14,371 bases of DNA from an uncultured Clostridia bacterium. Lineage in GTDB: Bacteria; Bacillota; Clostridia; TANB77; CAG-508. Location of the stretch: positions 1-14,371 of the forward strand of contig CAQIBN010000020.1 in assembly GCA_948805675.1 (NCBI GenBank), read 5' to 3'. The notes under the pieces were generated by a model that saw only the letters and a program-made list of their open reading frames with translations, ran no database searches and was not told the origin of the DNA. How positions within the stretch are numbered: position 1 is the stretch's first letter; every line of letters starts with the position of its first letter. The position numbers and the translations under genes were made by a program. Below are positions 6,656 to 12,476 of this stretch, one piece after another.

Positions 6656-6681
6656 TCTTAGATGATATTTAATATATAGAA

Positions 6682-6723
6682 GGTCAAAAGTGGGGGAAAA
6701 AGACCAAAATAAATAATCCTCAC
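6682..6723 (+). promoter_or_regulatory. Possible H-type pseudoknot before rpmI
   Basis: GGTC (6682-6685) can pair with GACC (6702-6705); the loop holds GTGGGG (6690-6695), which can pair with CCTCAC (6718-6723) just upstream of the rpmI ribosome site (6734-6741). These crossing stems make an H-type pseudoknot in the 97-base infC-rpmI gap. In E. coli a pseudoknot in this gap is the L20 target that represses rpmI and rplT translation. Whether this one has that role is inference. Confidence 0.4.
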
Positions 6724-6752
6724 AATAGAATTAGAGAGGAGATTAAAGTATT

Positions 6753-6956
6753 ATGCCAAAATTAAAAACAAATAAAGCAGCAAAGAAAAGATATTCTTAT
6801 ACAGCAAAAGGAAAGGTAAAAAGAACAAAAGCAAATAAAAGACATCTTTTAGCAAACAAAACATCAAGAGCAAAATCAAGAGGAAAAGTTCAAGACGCTT
6901 ATGCAGATAAAACATGTGAAGCAGGAATCAAAAAATTATTACCATATGGTAACTAA
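6753..6956 (+). CDS. rpmI: 50S ribosomal protein L35
   Basis: A 67-residue, very basic protein of the usual L35 (bL35) length. It starts MPKLKTNKAAKKRY, continues with a K/R-rich stretch TAKGKVKRTKANKRHLL and the conserved KTSRAKSRGK region, and ends IKKLLPYGN as family members do. A GAGAGGAG ribosome site (6734-6741) lies 11 bases upstream. It is the middle gene of the infC-rpmI-rplT operon; the possible upstream pseudoknot would affect its translation. Confidence 0.98.
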   Translation: MPKLKTNKAAKKRYSYTAKGKVKRTKANKRHLLANKTSRAKSRGKVQDAYADKTCEAGIKKLLPYGN

Positions 6957-6987
6957 ATAATAGAAATAAGATAGGAGTGAAAAATAA

Positions 6988-7338
6988 ATGGCAAGAGTTA
7001 AAACAGCGGTAATTACTCGTAAAAAACATAAAAAAATATTAAAAAGAGCAAAGGGATATTATGGTGCAAAACACTATAGATTTAGAATGGCTAAACAAGC
7101 TGTTATGAAATCAGGTGCATATGCATATGTTGGAAGAAAAGATAAAAAAAGCAATTTTAGAAAATTATGGATAGCAAGAATAAATGCTGCAGCAAGACAA
7201 AATGGAATGACATACAGCAAAATGATAGCAGGGCTAAAAAAAGCAAATGTTGTTGTAAATAGAAAAATGCTTGCAGAATTAGCTGTAACAGATGCTGAAG
7301 CTTTTACAAAAATAGTAGAAATTGCAAAAAATGCATAA
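6988..7338 (+). CDS. rplT: 50S ribosomal protein L20
   Basis: L20 (bL20) is needed for early 50S assembly and represses its own operon. The 116 residues are the normal length: MARVKTAVITRKKHKKILKRAKGY, then YRFRMAKQAVMKSGAYAYVGR, RKLWIARINAAARQNGMTYS, and the globular C-terminal domain with VVVNRKMLAELAV, DAEAFTKIVEIAK. The long basic N-terminal extension threads into rRNA and the C-terminal domain binds the regulatory mRNA in characterised species. An AGGAG site lies ten bases before the ATG, 31 bases after rpmI. The stop codon is inside the long inverted repeat that forms the downstream terminator. Confidence 0.98.
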   Translation: MARVKTAVITRKKHKKILKRAKGYYGAKHYRFRMAKQAVMKSGAYAYVGRKDKKSNFRKLWIARINAAARQNGMTYSKMIAGLKKANVVVNRKMLAELAVTDAEAFTKIVEIAKNA

Positions 7339-7389
7339 TATTTAAAAGCCAAATTAGTATTAATCTAATTTGGCTTTAATATTATGCAT
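7331..7389 (+). terminator. Long hairpin terminator overlapping the rplT stop codon
   Basis: AAAGCCAAATTAG (7345-7357) and CTAATTTGGCTTT (7365-7377) form a perfect 13-bp stem with a seven-base loop. The pairing continues outward after a two-base bulge: ATGCATAATATT (7331-7342) with AATATTATGCAT (7378-7389), giving 25 bp in total and including the last rplT codon and stop. There is no clean T run after the full stem; termination would rely on the TTTAATATT part. The hairpin is nearly symmetric and could work in either direction. Confidence 0.7.
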
Positions 7390-7466
7390 AAAAACAAAAA
7401 ATAGTAACAATAGGTAACTTTAGTTTTTGAAAAAATATTATAAAAGGTTTTTTATGATATTTTTTA

Positions 7467-7472
7467 TATAAT
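7467..7472 (+). promoter_or_regulatory. Possible -10 box before the candidate RNA
   Basis: A perfect TATAAT lies at 7467-7472, but the sequence 17 bases upstream is only a weak -35 match. It would start a transcript near 7479. In DNA this AT-rich a lone TATAAT is weak evidence. Confidence 0.25.
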
Positions 7473-7479
7473 AGGAAAA

Positions 7480-7653
7480 TTCAAGTGTAGAGTTAAAAGT
7501 ACTAATACAGAGCTTTCCAATTATATTAAATAAATGCACAGAATTTTTTTCTTAAATTGGAATACGAACGATTGAACGCAGGCTATAAGTGAACTAATTA
7601 AATATAAGATGAAATCTAGCCCACTGTTGTTCTTATTAAATATTACATAAGAA
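7480..7653 (+). ncRNA. Candidate structured RNA or long 5' leader of spoIIID
   Basis: This gap has no open frame but contains stretches less AT-rich than their surroundings (7563-7590 and 7615-7632) and ordered pairings. TTCCAATT (7515-7522) pairs with AATTGGAA (7555-7562). A second stem nests GAAC (7574-7577) with GTTC (7629-7632), CAG (7579-7581) with CTG (7624-7626) and GCTA (7582-7585) with TAGC (7617-7620). TTCTTAT/ATAAGAA (7630-7636 and 7647-7653) could close it but overlaps the second stem by two bases. I do not recognise a known RNA family; it lacks T-box and common riboswitch signatures. It may be a free small RNA or the leader of the spoIIID-like gene that starts at 7731. Confidence 0.35.
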
Positions 7654-7730
7654 ATTAATTTAAAAAGCAGGAATTAATTTTAATATGTAGAATATATAAT
7701 AATAAATTATATATATAAGGAGGAGTTAAA

Positions 7731-7982
7731 ATGACAAGCCCTGAGAAGATTAAAGAATATGCAGAAGAATTTATAGCCAATAAATCAACATTGCGGAGAA
7801 CAGCCAAAAAATATGGTATCTCAAAATCTGCATTACACAATTACTTTAGAAATAAATTAAAGGAAATTGATGAGTCTTTGTATATTGAGGTTAAGAAATT
7901 GCTGAAAGAGAACCGAGAACTAGCTCCAAAAAGAGGAGGTTTGGCATCCAAAAAGAAGTTAAAAACAAAAAAGCAGAAGTAA
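7731..7982 (+). CDS. spoIIID: SpoIIID-like sporulation transcription regulator
   Basis: SpoIIID is a small DNA-binding protein that switches genes on and off in the mother cell during endospore formation. This 83-residue product has a helix-turn-helix at 20-40 (TLRRTAKKYGISKSALHNYF), then a segment KLKEIDESLYIEVKKLLKEN matching the region after the helix-turn-helix in SpoIIID (LPEIN..LANEVKEIL in B. subtilis), then the hallmark RGGLASKKKLK (68-78) and a basic tail used for DNA contact. It is about ten residues shorter than the B. subtilis protein. The ribosome site AAGGAGGAG (7717-7725) is very strong. It stands alone between terminators. No mother-cell sigma promoter was clear to me. It suggests the organism forms spores or descends from a spore former. 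Confidence 0.75.
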   Translation: MTSPEKIKEYAEEFIANKSTLRRTAKKYGISKSALHNYFRNKLKEIDESLYIEVKKLLKENRELAPKRGGLASKKKLKTKKQK

Positions 7983-7990
7983 TAAAAACT

Positions 7991-8035
7991 GCGGAATTAT
8001 AATAAAATTATATTATTATGATTCTGCTTTTTTTT
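7991..8035 (+). terminator. Terminator of the spoIIID-like gene
   Basis: GCGGAATTATAATA (7991-8004) pairs with TATTATGATTCTGC (8014-8027) over 14 positions with two G-U pairs, followed by eight T residues (8028-8035). A textbook intrinsic terminator nine bases after the stop codon. Confidence 0.9.
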
Positions 8036-8083
8036 CACTTTTTTATATAAATTTAAGAATAAATATTTATAGGGGGAATATAG

Positions 8084-9031
8084 ATGAGATGTTTAGTAGA
8101 TGGACATTGTGATACTTTATCAAAGGCATTAGATGAAAAAAGTAATTTAGAAAATAGAAAATATTGTTTTAATTTAATAGATGCAAATAAGCAAGTTCCA
8201 TGTATACAAATGATGGCTTCATATATAGAGCCTAAATATGTAACAAATAGATTAGGTGCATTTAATAGAGCAATTAATATCTTAGAACATTTTGAAAAAC
8301 AAAAAGAAAAAAATAAAGAACAAATAATAAGTATTTTAAATAAAGAAGATTTGAATAGAGCTATTAACGAAAAAAAGATTGGTATAATACTAACAATAGA
8401 AAATGGAAGTGCTATATCTGGAGATATAAAAAATATAGAAAAACTATATGAAAAAGGTATTCGTATAATGTCTGTAACATGGAACGAAGATAATGATTTA
8501 GGATGTGGTGCGTTAACTAAAAATGATAAAGGTCTTACAAGACTTGGTGAAGAATATATAAGAAATTTAGATAAAAAAAGTATTATTATAGATATATCAC
8601 ATTCTTCGGAAAAAACATTTTGGGACATAACTAAATGTAGTAATAATATACTTGTTGCCACACATTCATGTGTATATTCAATATGTAATCATCCAAGAAA
8701 TTTGAAGGATGAACAAATAATTGAAATTGCAAAAAGAAAAGGAATAATAGGAATATGTTTTGCATCAGATTTCTTAAATAAATCTGGAAAAAGTAATTCT
8801 AATGACATTATAAGTCATATAAAATATATTAAGGATTTAGTTGGAATTGATTATATAGGATTAGGTAGTGATTTTGATGGAGTGGATTTTGACAAAATGC
8901 CATCAGATATTAGAGGAATTAAAGATATAAATAAATTAGAAGAAAACATGAAAAAGGAAGGATTTACAGATATTGAGATTAATAAGGTTATGGGAGAAAA
9001 TTGGTTAAGAGTATTAAGAAACATATTATAA
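8084..9031 (+). CDS. Membrane dipeptidase family (peptidase M19) zinc enzyme
   Basis: M19 enzymes are TIM-barrel hydrolases with two zinc ions that cleave dipeptides, including ones with a C-terminal D-residue. All metal ligands are present: H8 and D10 in VDGHCDT, bridging E106 in TIENGSA, H173 in IDISHSS, H194 in VATHSC and D263 in GSDFDGV. The spacings H173-H194 (21) and H194-D263 (69) equal those of human renal dipeptidase. The conserved CNHPRNL and the C-terminal VMGENWLRVL segment also fit. At 315 residues it is a usual bacterial length. There is no signal peptide, so it is probably cytoplasmic and may recycle peptides or cell-wall dipeptides. The ribosome site is a weak AGGGGG eight bases upstream. 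It appears monocistronic. The substrate cannot be told from sequence. Confidence 0.93.
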   Translation: MRCLVDGHCDTLSKALDEKSNLENRKYCFNLIDANKQVPCIQMMASYIEPKYVTNRLGAFNRAINILEHFEKQKEKNKEQIISILNKEDLNRAINEKKIGIILTIENGSAISGDIKNIEKLYEKGIRIMSVTWNEDNDLGCGALTKNDKGLTRLGEEYIRNLDKKSIIIDISHSSEKTFWDITKCSNNILVATHSCVYSICNHPRNLKDEQIIEIAKRKGIIGICFASDFLNKSGKSNSNDIISHIKYIKDLVGIDYIGLGSDFDGVDFDKMPSDIRGIKDINKLEENMKKEGFTDIEINKVMGENWLRVLRNIL

Positions 9032-9141
9032 AATTTAATAAACGAATATGAGAAATAGAATTAAAGGTAGAAAAATGAGATAAAAAGTAAAAACATGTCG
9101 TATAATGTCTTCAAAAAATAAATATTATAATATAATAAATA

Positions 9142-9170
9142 TTGAATAGTTAAATATGCAAATATAAAAT
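9142..9170 (+). promoter_or_regulatory. Possible promoter of the 36-aa gene
   Basis: TTGAAT (9142-9147) and TAAAAT (9165-9170) are separated by 17 bases and lie 45 bases before the small open frame. The region is extremely AT-rich, so such matches arise easily. Confidence 0.35.
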
Positions 9171-9214
9171 AAATATAATATCTATATTCTAATATTACTT
9201 ATGGAGTGTTAAAA

Positions 9215-9325
9215 ATGAGAAGTTTAATTATTCAAAATAACATAAACATATATGTGGATTTAAGAGCAATAAGATTTATTGCTTTAATAAGCTATTGTAT
9301 TAATATATTAATGTATTGTAAATAA
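9215..9325 (+). CDS. Possible 36-residue small membrane-like peptide
   Basis: An ATG with a GGAGTG ribosome site (9203-9208) seven or so bases upstream opens a 36-codon frame: MRSLIIQNNINIYVDLRAIR, then FIALISYCINILMYCK. The second half is a hydrophobic stretch long enough to sit in a membrane. The frame ends at the first base of a strong intrinsic terminator and is preceded by a possible promoter, so it has the layout of a complete tiny transcription unit inside an otherwise empty gap (9032-9490). I do not recognise the peptide. The transcript could equally be a small RNA with a chance frame. Confidence 0.45.
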   Translation: MRSLIIQNNINIYVDLRAIRFIALISYCINILMYCK

Positions 9326-9363
9326 AGATAAAATTACTAAAAAACAGTAATTTTGTCTTTTTT
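9324..9363 (+). terminator. Intrinsic terminator after the 36-aa gene
   Basis: AAAGATAAAATTACT (9324-9338) pairs with AGTAATTTTGTCTTT (9346-9360) over 15 positions with one G-U pair, a seven-base loop, and six T residues. It overlaps the stop codon of the small frame. From 9364 to 9478 the DNA is AT-rich with no gene I can support. Confidence 0.88.
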
Positions 9364-9490
9364 CATTTATAAATAAAAGGTAAAAGGAGTGATGTTATTA
9401 AATTAATTATTTATTATAAGAAGTAAAATACAATAAACAAAAGATAGTCTTATAATTAACAATAAAAGTTTAAAGAAGATGGAGGATAAA

Positions 9491-10621
9491 ATGAAAGAGA
9501 ATGCAAAAATATATTTAGATAATGCAACAACAACTTTTCCTAAACTACCAGAGATACAAGATATAATGATAAATTATTGTAATAATTTTAATCAATCACT
9601 TAATAGAACAAATAGTAGTAATATTTTAGGAGATATACGTAAAAAAATATTAAAATATTTTGATGCAACAGATGATTATGATTTAGCTTTTGTACCATCT
9701 GCAACAATTGGAATGAATATAGTAATAAATACTTTTTCAAAAAATAAGAATACTGAAATAATAACAACAAATTGTGAACATCATTGTGTATATAGACCAT
9801 TAGAAGAATATAAAGTTTCATATAAAATTGTTGAATATATGAATATAAACCAAGAGGAACATAAAGAAAAGATTTTAGATGAAATTAATGAAAAAACTAC
9901 TGCTGTTATAATGAACCATGGCTCTAATGTCACAGGAAATATATATGATATAGAGTCTATTGGAAAAGGTATAAAGAAGATTTCAGATTCTATTTTATTT
10001 ATAGTAGATATATCCCAAACAGCAGGTTTTGAAGATATTTCTATAAATAATATAAAAGCAGATATTGTTATAGGTTCTGCACATAAACATTTATATGCAT
10101 TACCAGGTATAGGTTATATTATATATAAAAAAGGAATACAATTAGAGCCAATTTACTATGGTGGTACAGGTAAAATATCAAGTAGTATTAAACAACCCAA
10201 AATACTTCCAGATATGATAGAAGTAGGAACAATGAATATAGTAGGAATATTAGCTTTAGAAAAAAGTATAGAAGTTATAACTAAAGAATTGAGAAAAAAA
10301 TATAGAAAACATGAAAATGATTTAGTGAGTTATTTTTTAGAAAAAAGTAAATTAATAAAAGGAATAAAAGTGTATTGTGGAAAAGAAAATAAAAGAACAG
10401 GTGTTATATCTTTTAAAATTGATGATTTAGATTCTAATTATGTTGTTGCACCATACTTGCAAAATGAAGGATATATTTCTGTAAGGTCTGGTTTGCATTG
10501 TGCACCAATAATACATAAAACTTTAAAAACCTTTCCAGAAGGAACAGTTAGAATATCATTTTCTTACAATAATAAAAAAGAAGAGATTGATAAGTTAATA
10601 TATTTATTAATGAAATTATAG
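9491..10621 (+). CDS. Class V aminotransferase, cysteine desulfurase-like family protein
   Basis: A PLP enzyme of the aminotransferase class V fold, nearest to the cysteine desulfurase / selenocysteine lyase relatives often seen in Firmicutes. Positions below count from the ATG at 9479. YLDNATTTFPKLPEI is the N-terminal motif; E100-H101 in CEHHCVYRPL includes the histidine that stacks on PLP; D177 and Q180 in VDISQTAG contact the cofactor; K203 in SAHKHLYALPGIGY is the Schiff-base lysine; and C341 in RSGLHCAPIIHKTL is the likely persulfide cysteine, followed by GTVRISFSYNNKKEEID. I start it at the ATG at 9491 (376 residues), because GGAGG (9481-9485) overlaps the earlier ATG and serves the inner one. 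It heads a co-directional run, and its stop overlaps the ribosome site of the next gene. No IscU/SufU scaffold is nearby, so the sulfur acceptor is unknown. Confidence 0.9.
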   Translation: MKENAKIYLDNATTTFPKLPEIQDIMINYCNNFNQSLNRTNSSNILGDIRKKILKYFDATDDYDLAFVPSATIGMNIVINTFSKNKNTEIITTNCEHHCVYRPLEEYKVSYKIVEYMNINQEEHKEKILDEINEKTTAVIMNHGSNVTGNIYDIESIGKGIKKISDSILFIVDISQTAGFEDISINNIKADIVIGSAHKHLYALPGIGYIIYKKGIQLEPIYYGGTGKISSSIKQPKILPDMIEVGTMNIVGILALEKSIEVITKELRKKYRKHENDLVSYFLEKSKLIKGIKVYCGKENKRTGVISFKIDDLDSNYVVAPYLQNEGYISVRSGLHCAPIIHKTLKTFPEGTVRISFSYNNKKEEIDKLIYLLMKL

Positions 10622-10630
10622 GAGAATATA

Positions 10631-10897
10631 ATGAAATATAGTATAAAAAAAACTCAGCCATGTGCAGATTATGGAAAAATTACATTAGAAGGTGAATTTG
10701 AAGATATTAGTAAAAATAAATTATTGCAAAACTTAAAAGAGGAATTTACAGAAATAAAAAATATATCAAAAGGAAAAATTATAATTGCAAAAAATAATTA
10801 TTCACAAATTTATTTATATGATGAAAATAGATTTGTGATGAATAACTTAATTAATGAAGAATATGGAAGAAATGTTTTAGATAAAATTTTAAAATAG
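10631..10897 (+). CDS. Unknown 88-residue protein, coupled to the desulfurase-like gene
   Basis: I do not recognise a named family. The protein is small and soluble, with a single cysteine (C11 in TQPCADYG), a beta-rich start (KITLEGEFEDI), a central KGKIIIAKNN, and an end in which IYLYDENRFVMNNLINEEYG is followed by a short helix (RNVLDKILK). The pattern of alternating strands and helices suggests a compact alpha/beta fold. It begins ten bases after the desulfurase-like gene, and the AGGAG ribosome site overlaps that gene's stop codon, so the two are surely co-transcribed and probably translationally coupled. A role as sulfur acceptor or partner of the PLP enzyme, through C11, is only a guess from context. 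Confidence 0.8.
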   Translation: MKYSIKKTQPCADYGKITLEGEFEDISKNKLLQNLKEEFTEIKNISKGKIIIAKNNYSQIYLYDENRFVMNNLINEEYGRNVLDKILK

Positions 10898-10910
10898 GAA
10901 GGGGTATATA

Positions 10911-11586
10911 ATGAAGAAATTTATAGAATCAAATAGTCATATTATTATAGCATTAGATACAGAAAATTTAGAACAGGGATTTAGAGTAATGGATGAATGT
11001 TATGATTTAGTAGATTGTATAAAATTAAACTATCCATTAGTTTTAAAAGAAGGAATTGGCATTATTGGAAAATTAAAAGATAGATATAATTTACCAATAT
11101 TTTGTGATTTCAAAATAGCAGATGTACCAGTAACAAATAATAAAATAATAAAAATAGCTTCTGATGCTGGAGGAGATGCAATAATGATACATGGAATTGT
11201 TGGACCAGATGGATTAGAAGAAGCAATGAATGTAGCAGATGACAAGATATCATTAGTAGTGCAGACTGAATTTACTCATCCAGGTGGTTTGGTATATACT
11301 CAAGGGATTGCAGATTCATTAGTGGAGTTAGCTGTAGAGTATGGTTGTCAAGCTGTACAAGCACCTGGAAACAGACCAGATAGAATTAGAAAAGTGAAGA
11401 AAATTGTTCAAGATAAATGTAAAATTGTATGTTGTGGAGTAGGAGCTCAAGGACGGAAAATATGATGAAGTGCTTAGAGCAGGAGGAGATTTTCCAATAA
11501 TAGGTAGAGCTATATATAAGGCAGAAAAGCCAAGAGAATATATCTTAAATAATATATTAAAACATAAGGAGGAGAAAAAATGTTAA
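10911..11586 (+). pseudogene. pyrF: Archaeal-type orotidine 5'-phosphate decarboxylase, frameshifted
   Basis: OMP decarboxylase makes UMP from OMP. The first 184 residues align by eye with the short archaeal-type enzyme: D16 in IALDTEN, K38 in CIKLNYPLVL, the catalytic D66-K68-D71 in CDFKIADVP, HGIVGPDG, and GVGAQG at 176-181. Right after GAQG the frame breaks: an extra base (C at 11454, or a neighbour) leads to a stop at 11463-11465. Skipping that base gives GAQGGKYDEVLRAGGDFPII, then GRAIYKAEKPREYILNNI and a stop at 11584-11586, the expected C-terminus with the phosphate-binding arginine of GRAIY. The restored protein would be 224 residues and would overlap the next start by seven bases. 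The product as written lacks the phosphate gripper and should be inactive. A sequencing error or translational frameshift remain possible. An intact second pyrF follows at 12477. Confidence 0.88.
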
Positions 11587-12197
11587 TAGCAGTATGTGGA
11601 ATAGATGGTGCAGGTAAAACTACACAAATAAAAAATATTGAGGAATATTTAAAAAGGCTAGGGAAAAAAGTATTTATAACAAAGCAACCAAGTAATTGGT
11701 ATAGGCAAGATGAAAGAGTAAGAATGTTTTTAAATGGGGAAATAGAAGATGAAAATATAATTAAAGAGTTAGCATTATTTTCAGCAACTGATAGGTTAAG
11801 ACATATATATGAGGAAATAATACCAAAGATAAATGAAGGTTATGTTGTAATAACAGATAGATATGTTTTTTCTGCATATGCATACTTTTATACAAGAGGA
11901 ATAAAAGATATAGAATGGCTAAAGCAAATAAATAGGTATGCATTAGAGCCAGATGTTACATTTTATATAAAAATAGCCCCAAAAACTGCATGTGAAAGAA
12001 TCTTGAAAAGAGATGGAGATTGTGCAAAAAAAGAGGAAAAGGATGTAGACTTTCTAGGAGAGGTTTGTAATGTATTTGAAACACAATTTTTTGGAGAATT
12101 AAGTGAGTATTTTGTAATTGATGGAAACCAGGATATAAATAATGTAACAGAAGATATAATAAATGTTATTGAACAAAAATTAAATTGGCAGGAGTGA
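11580..12197 (+). CDS. tmk: dTMP kinase (thymidylate kinase)
   Basis: It phosphorylates dTMP to dTDP with ATP for DNA synthesis. The 205-residue product has the family length and motifs in order: P-loop GIDGAGKTT at 7-15, QP at 36-37 in the usual TREPG region, the ALFSATDRLRH segment (66-75) corresponding to the LFAADRxxH motif, D93-R94-Y95 in ITDRYVFSAYAY, EPDVTFYI (123-130), and an ILKRDGD lid region (141-147). The TREPGG motif is altered to TKQPSN, so the substrate-contacting loop differs from the standard enzyme. GGAGG lies six to ten bases upstream, inside the 3' end of the frameshifted pyrF. It sits between two pyrimidine genes, consistent with a nucleotide role; a related nucleoside-phosphate kinase is the alternative. 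Confidence 0.85.
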   Translation: MLIAVCGIDGAGKTTQIKNIEEYLKRLGKKVFITKQPSNWYRQDERVRMFLNGEIEDENIIKELALFSATDRLRHIYEEIIPKINEGYVVITDRYVFSAYAYFYTRGIKDIEWLKQINRYALEPDVTFYIKIAPKTACERILKRDGDCAKKEEKDVDFLGEVCNVFETQFFGELSEYFVIDGNQDINNVTEDIINVIEQKLNWQE

Positions 12198-12204
12198 TAG
12201 TTTT

Positions 12205-12450
12205 ATGAAATATAAACTTTCAAGATACAATACATATATTAATATAGAACAATATAAATATATATTTAATTATATACATATATGAAGAATCTGTTATGGA
12301 AGAAATTTTAGAGAGAAAGGATAAAAGGTATATAAAGAATTTTTGGGAAATATTGCAAAAGTTTGTAAAGATAAAAAACAAATAATGTTTAATGAGCAAA
12401 ATGAAAATAGTATTGATAAAATGAATATATTAATAGATATCAAAAGATAA
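12205..12450 (+). pseudogene. Decayed gene fragment between tmk and the second pyrF
   Basis: An ATG at 12205 with a GGAG site (12191-12194) opens a frame MKYKLSRYNTYINIEQYKYI that stops at 12283-12285. A second frame then reads ESVMEEILERKDKRYIKNFW and EILQKFV, and a third carries on as KDKKQIMFNEQNENSIDKMN to a stop near 12448. The pieces join into about 80 protein-like residues with two shifts, which suggests a broken gene rather than empty spacer. The start (M-K-x-K-L-S-x-Y-N-x-Y-I) recalls the N-termini of some radical-SAM/SPASM peptide-maturing proteins, but this is too little to name it. Confidence 0.45.
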
Positions 12451-12476
12451 TTTTAAAGAAGTGAGGAGAATAGAAA

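Noticed and set aside
7074..7352. Antisense frame over rplT
   Set aside because: It is the reverse of a highly conserved ribosomal-protein gene and ends in its terminator.
7390..7730. T-box, tmRNA or 6S RNA in the gap before the spoIIID-like gene
   Set aside because: I saw no T-box core sequence, no tmRNA ends and no clear closing stem pairing both ends as in 6S RNA; I list it only as an unknown structured candidate.
8053..8661. 202-codon open frame antisense to the dipeptidase gene
   Set aside because: The sense strand encodes a complete M19 enzyme with all metal ligands; the antisense product is a shadow with Ser/Ile/Leu/Phe-rich composition and no ribosome site.
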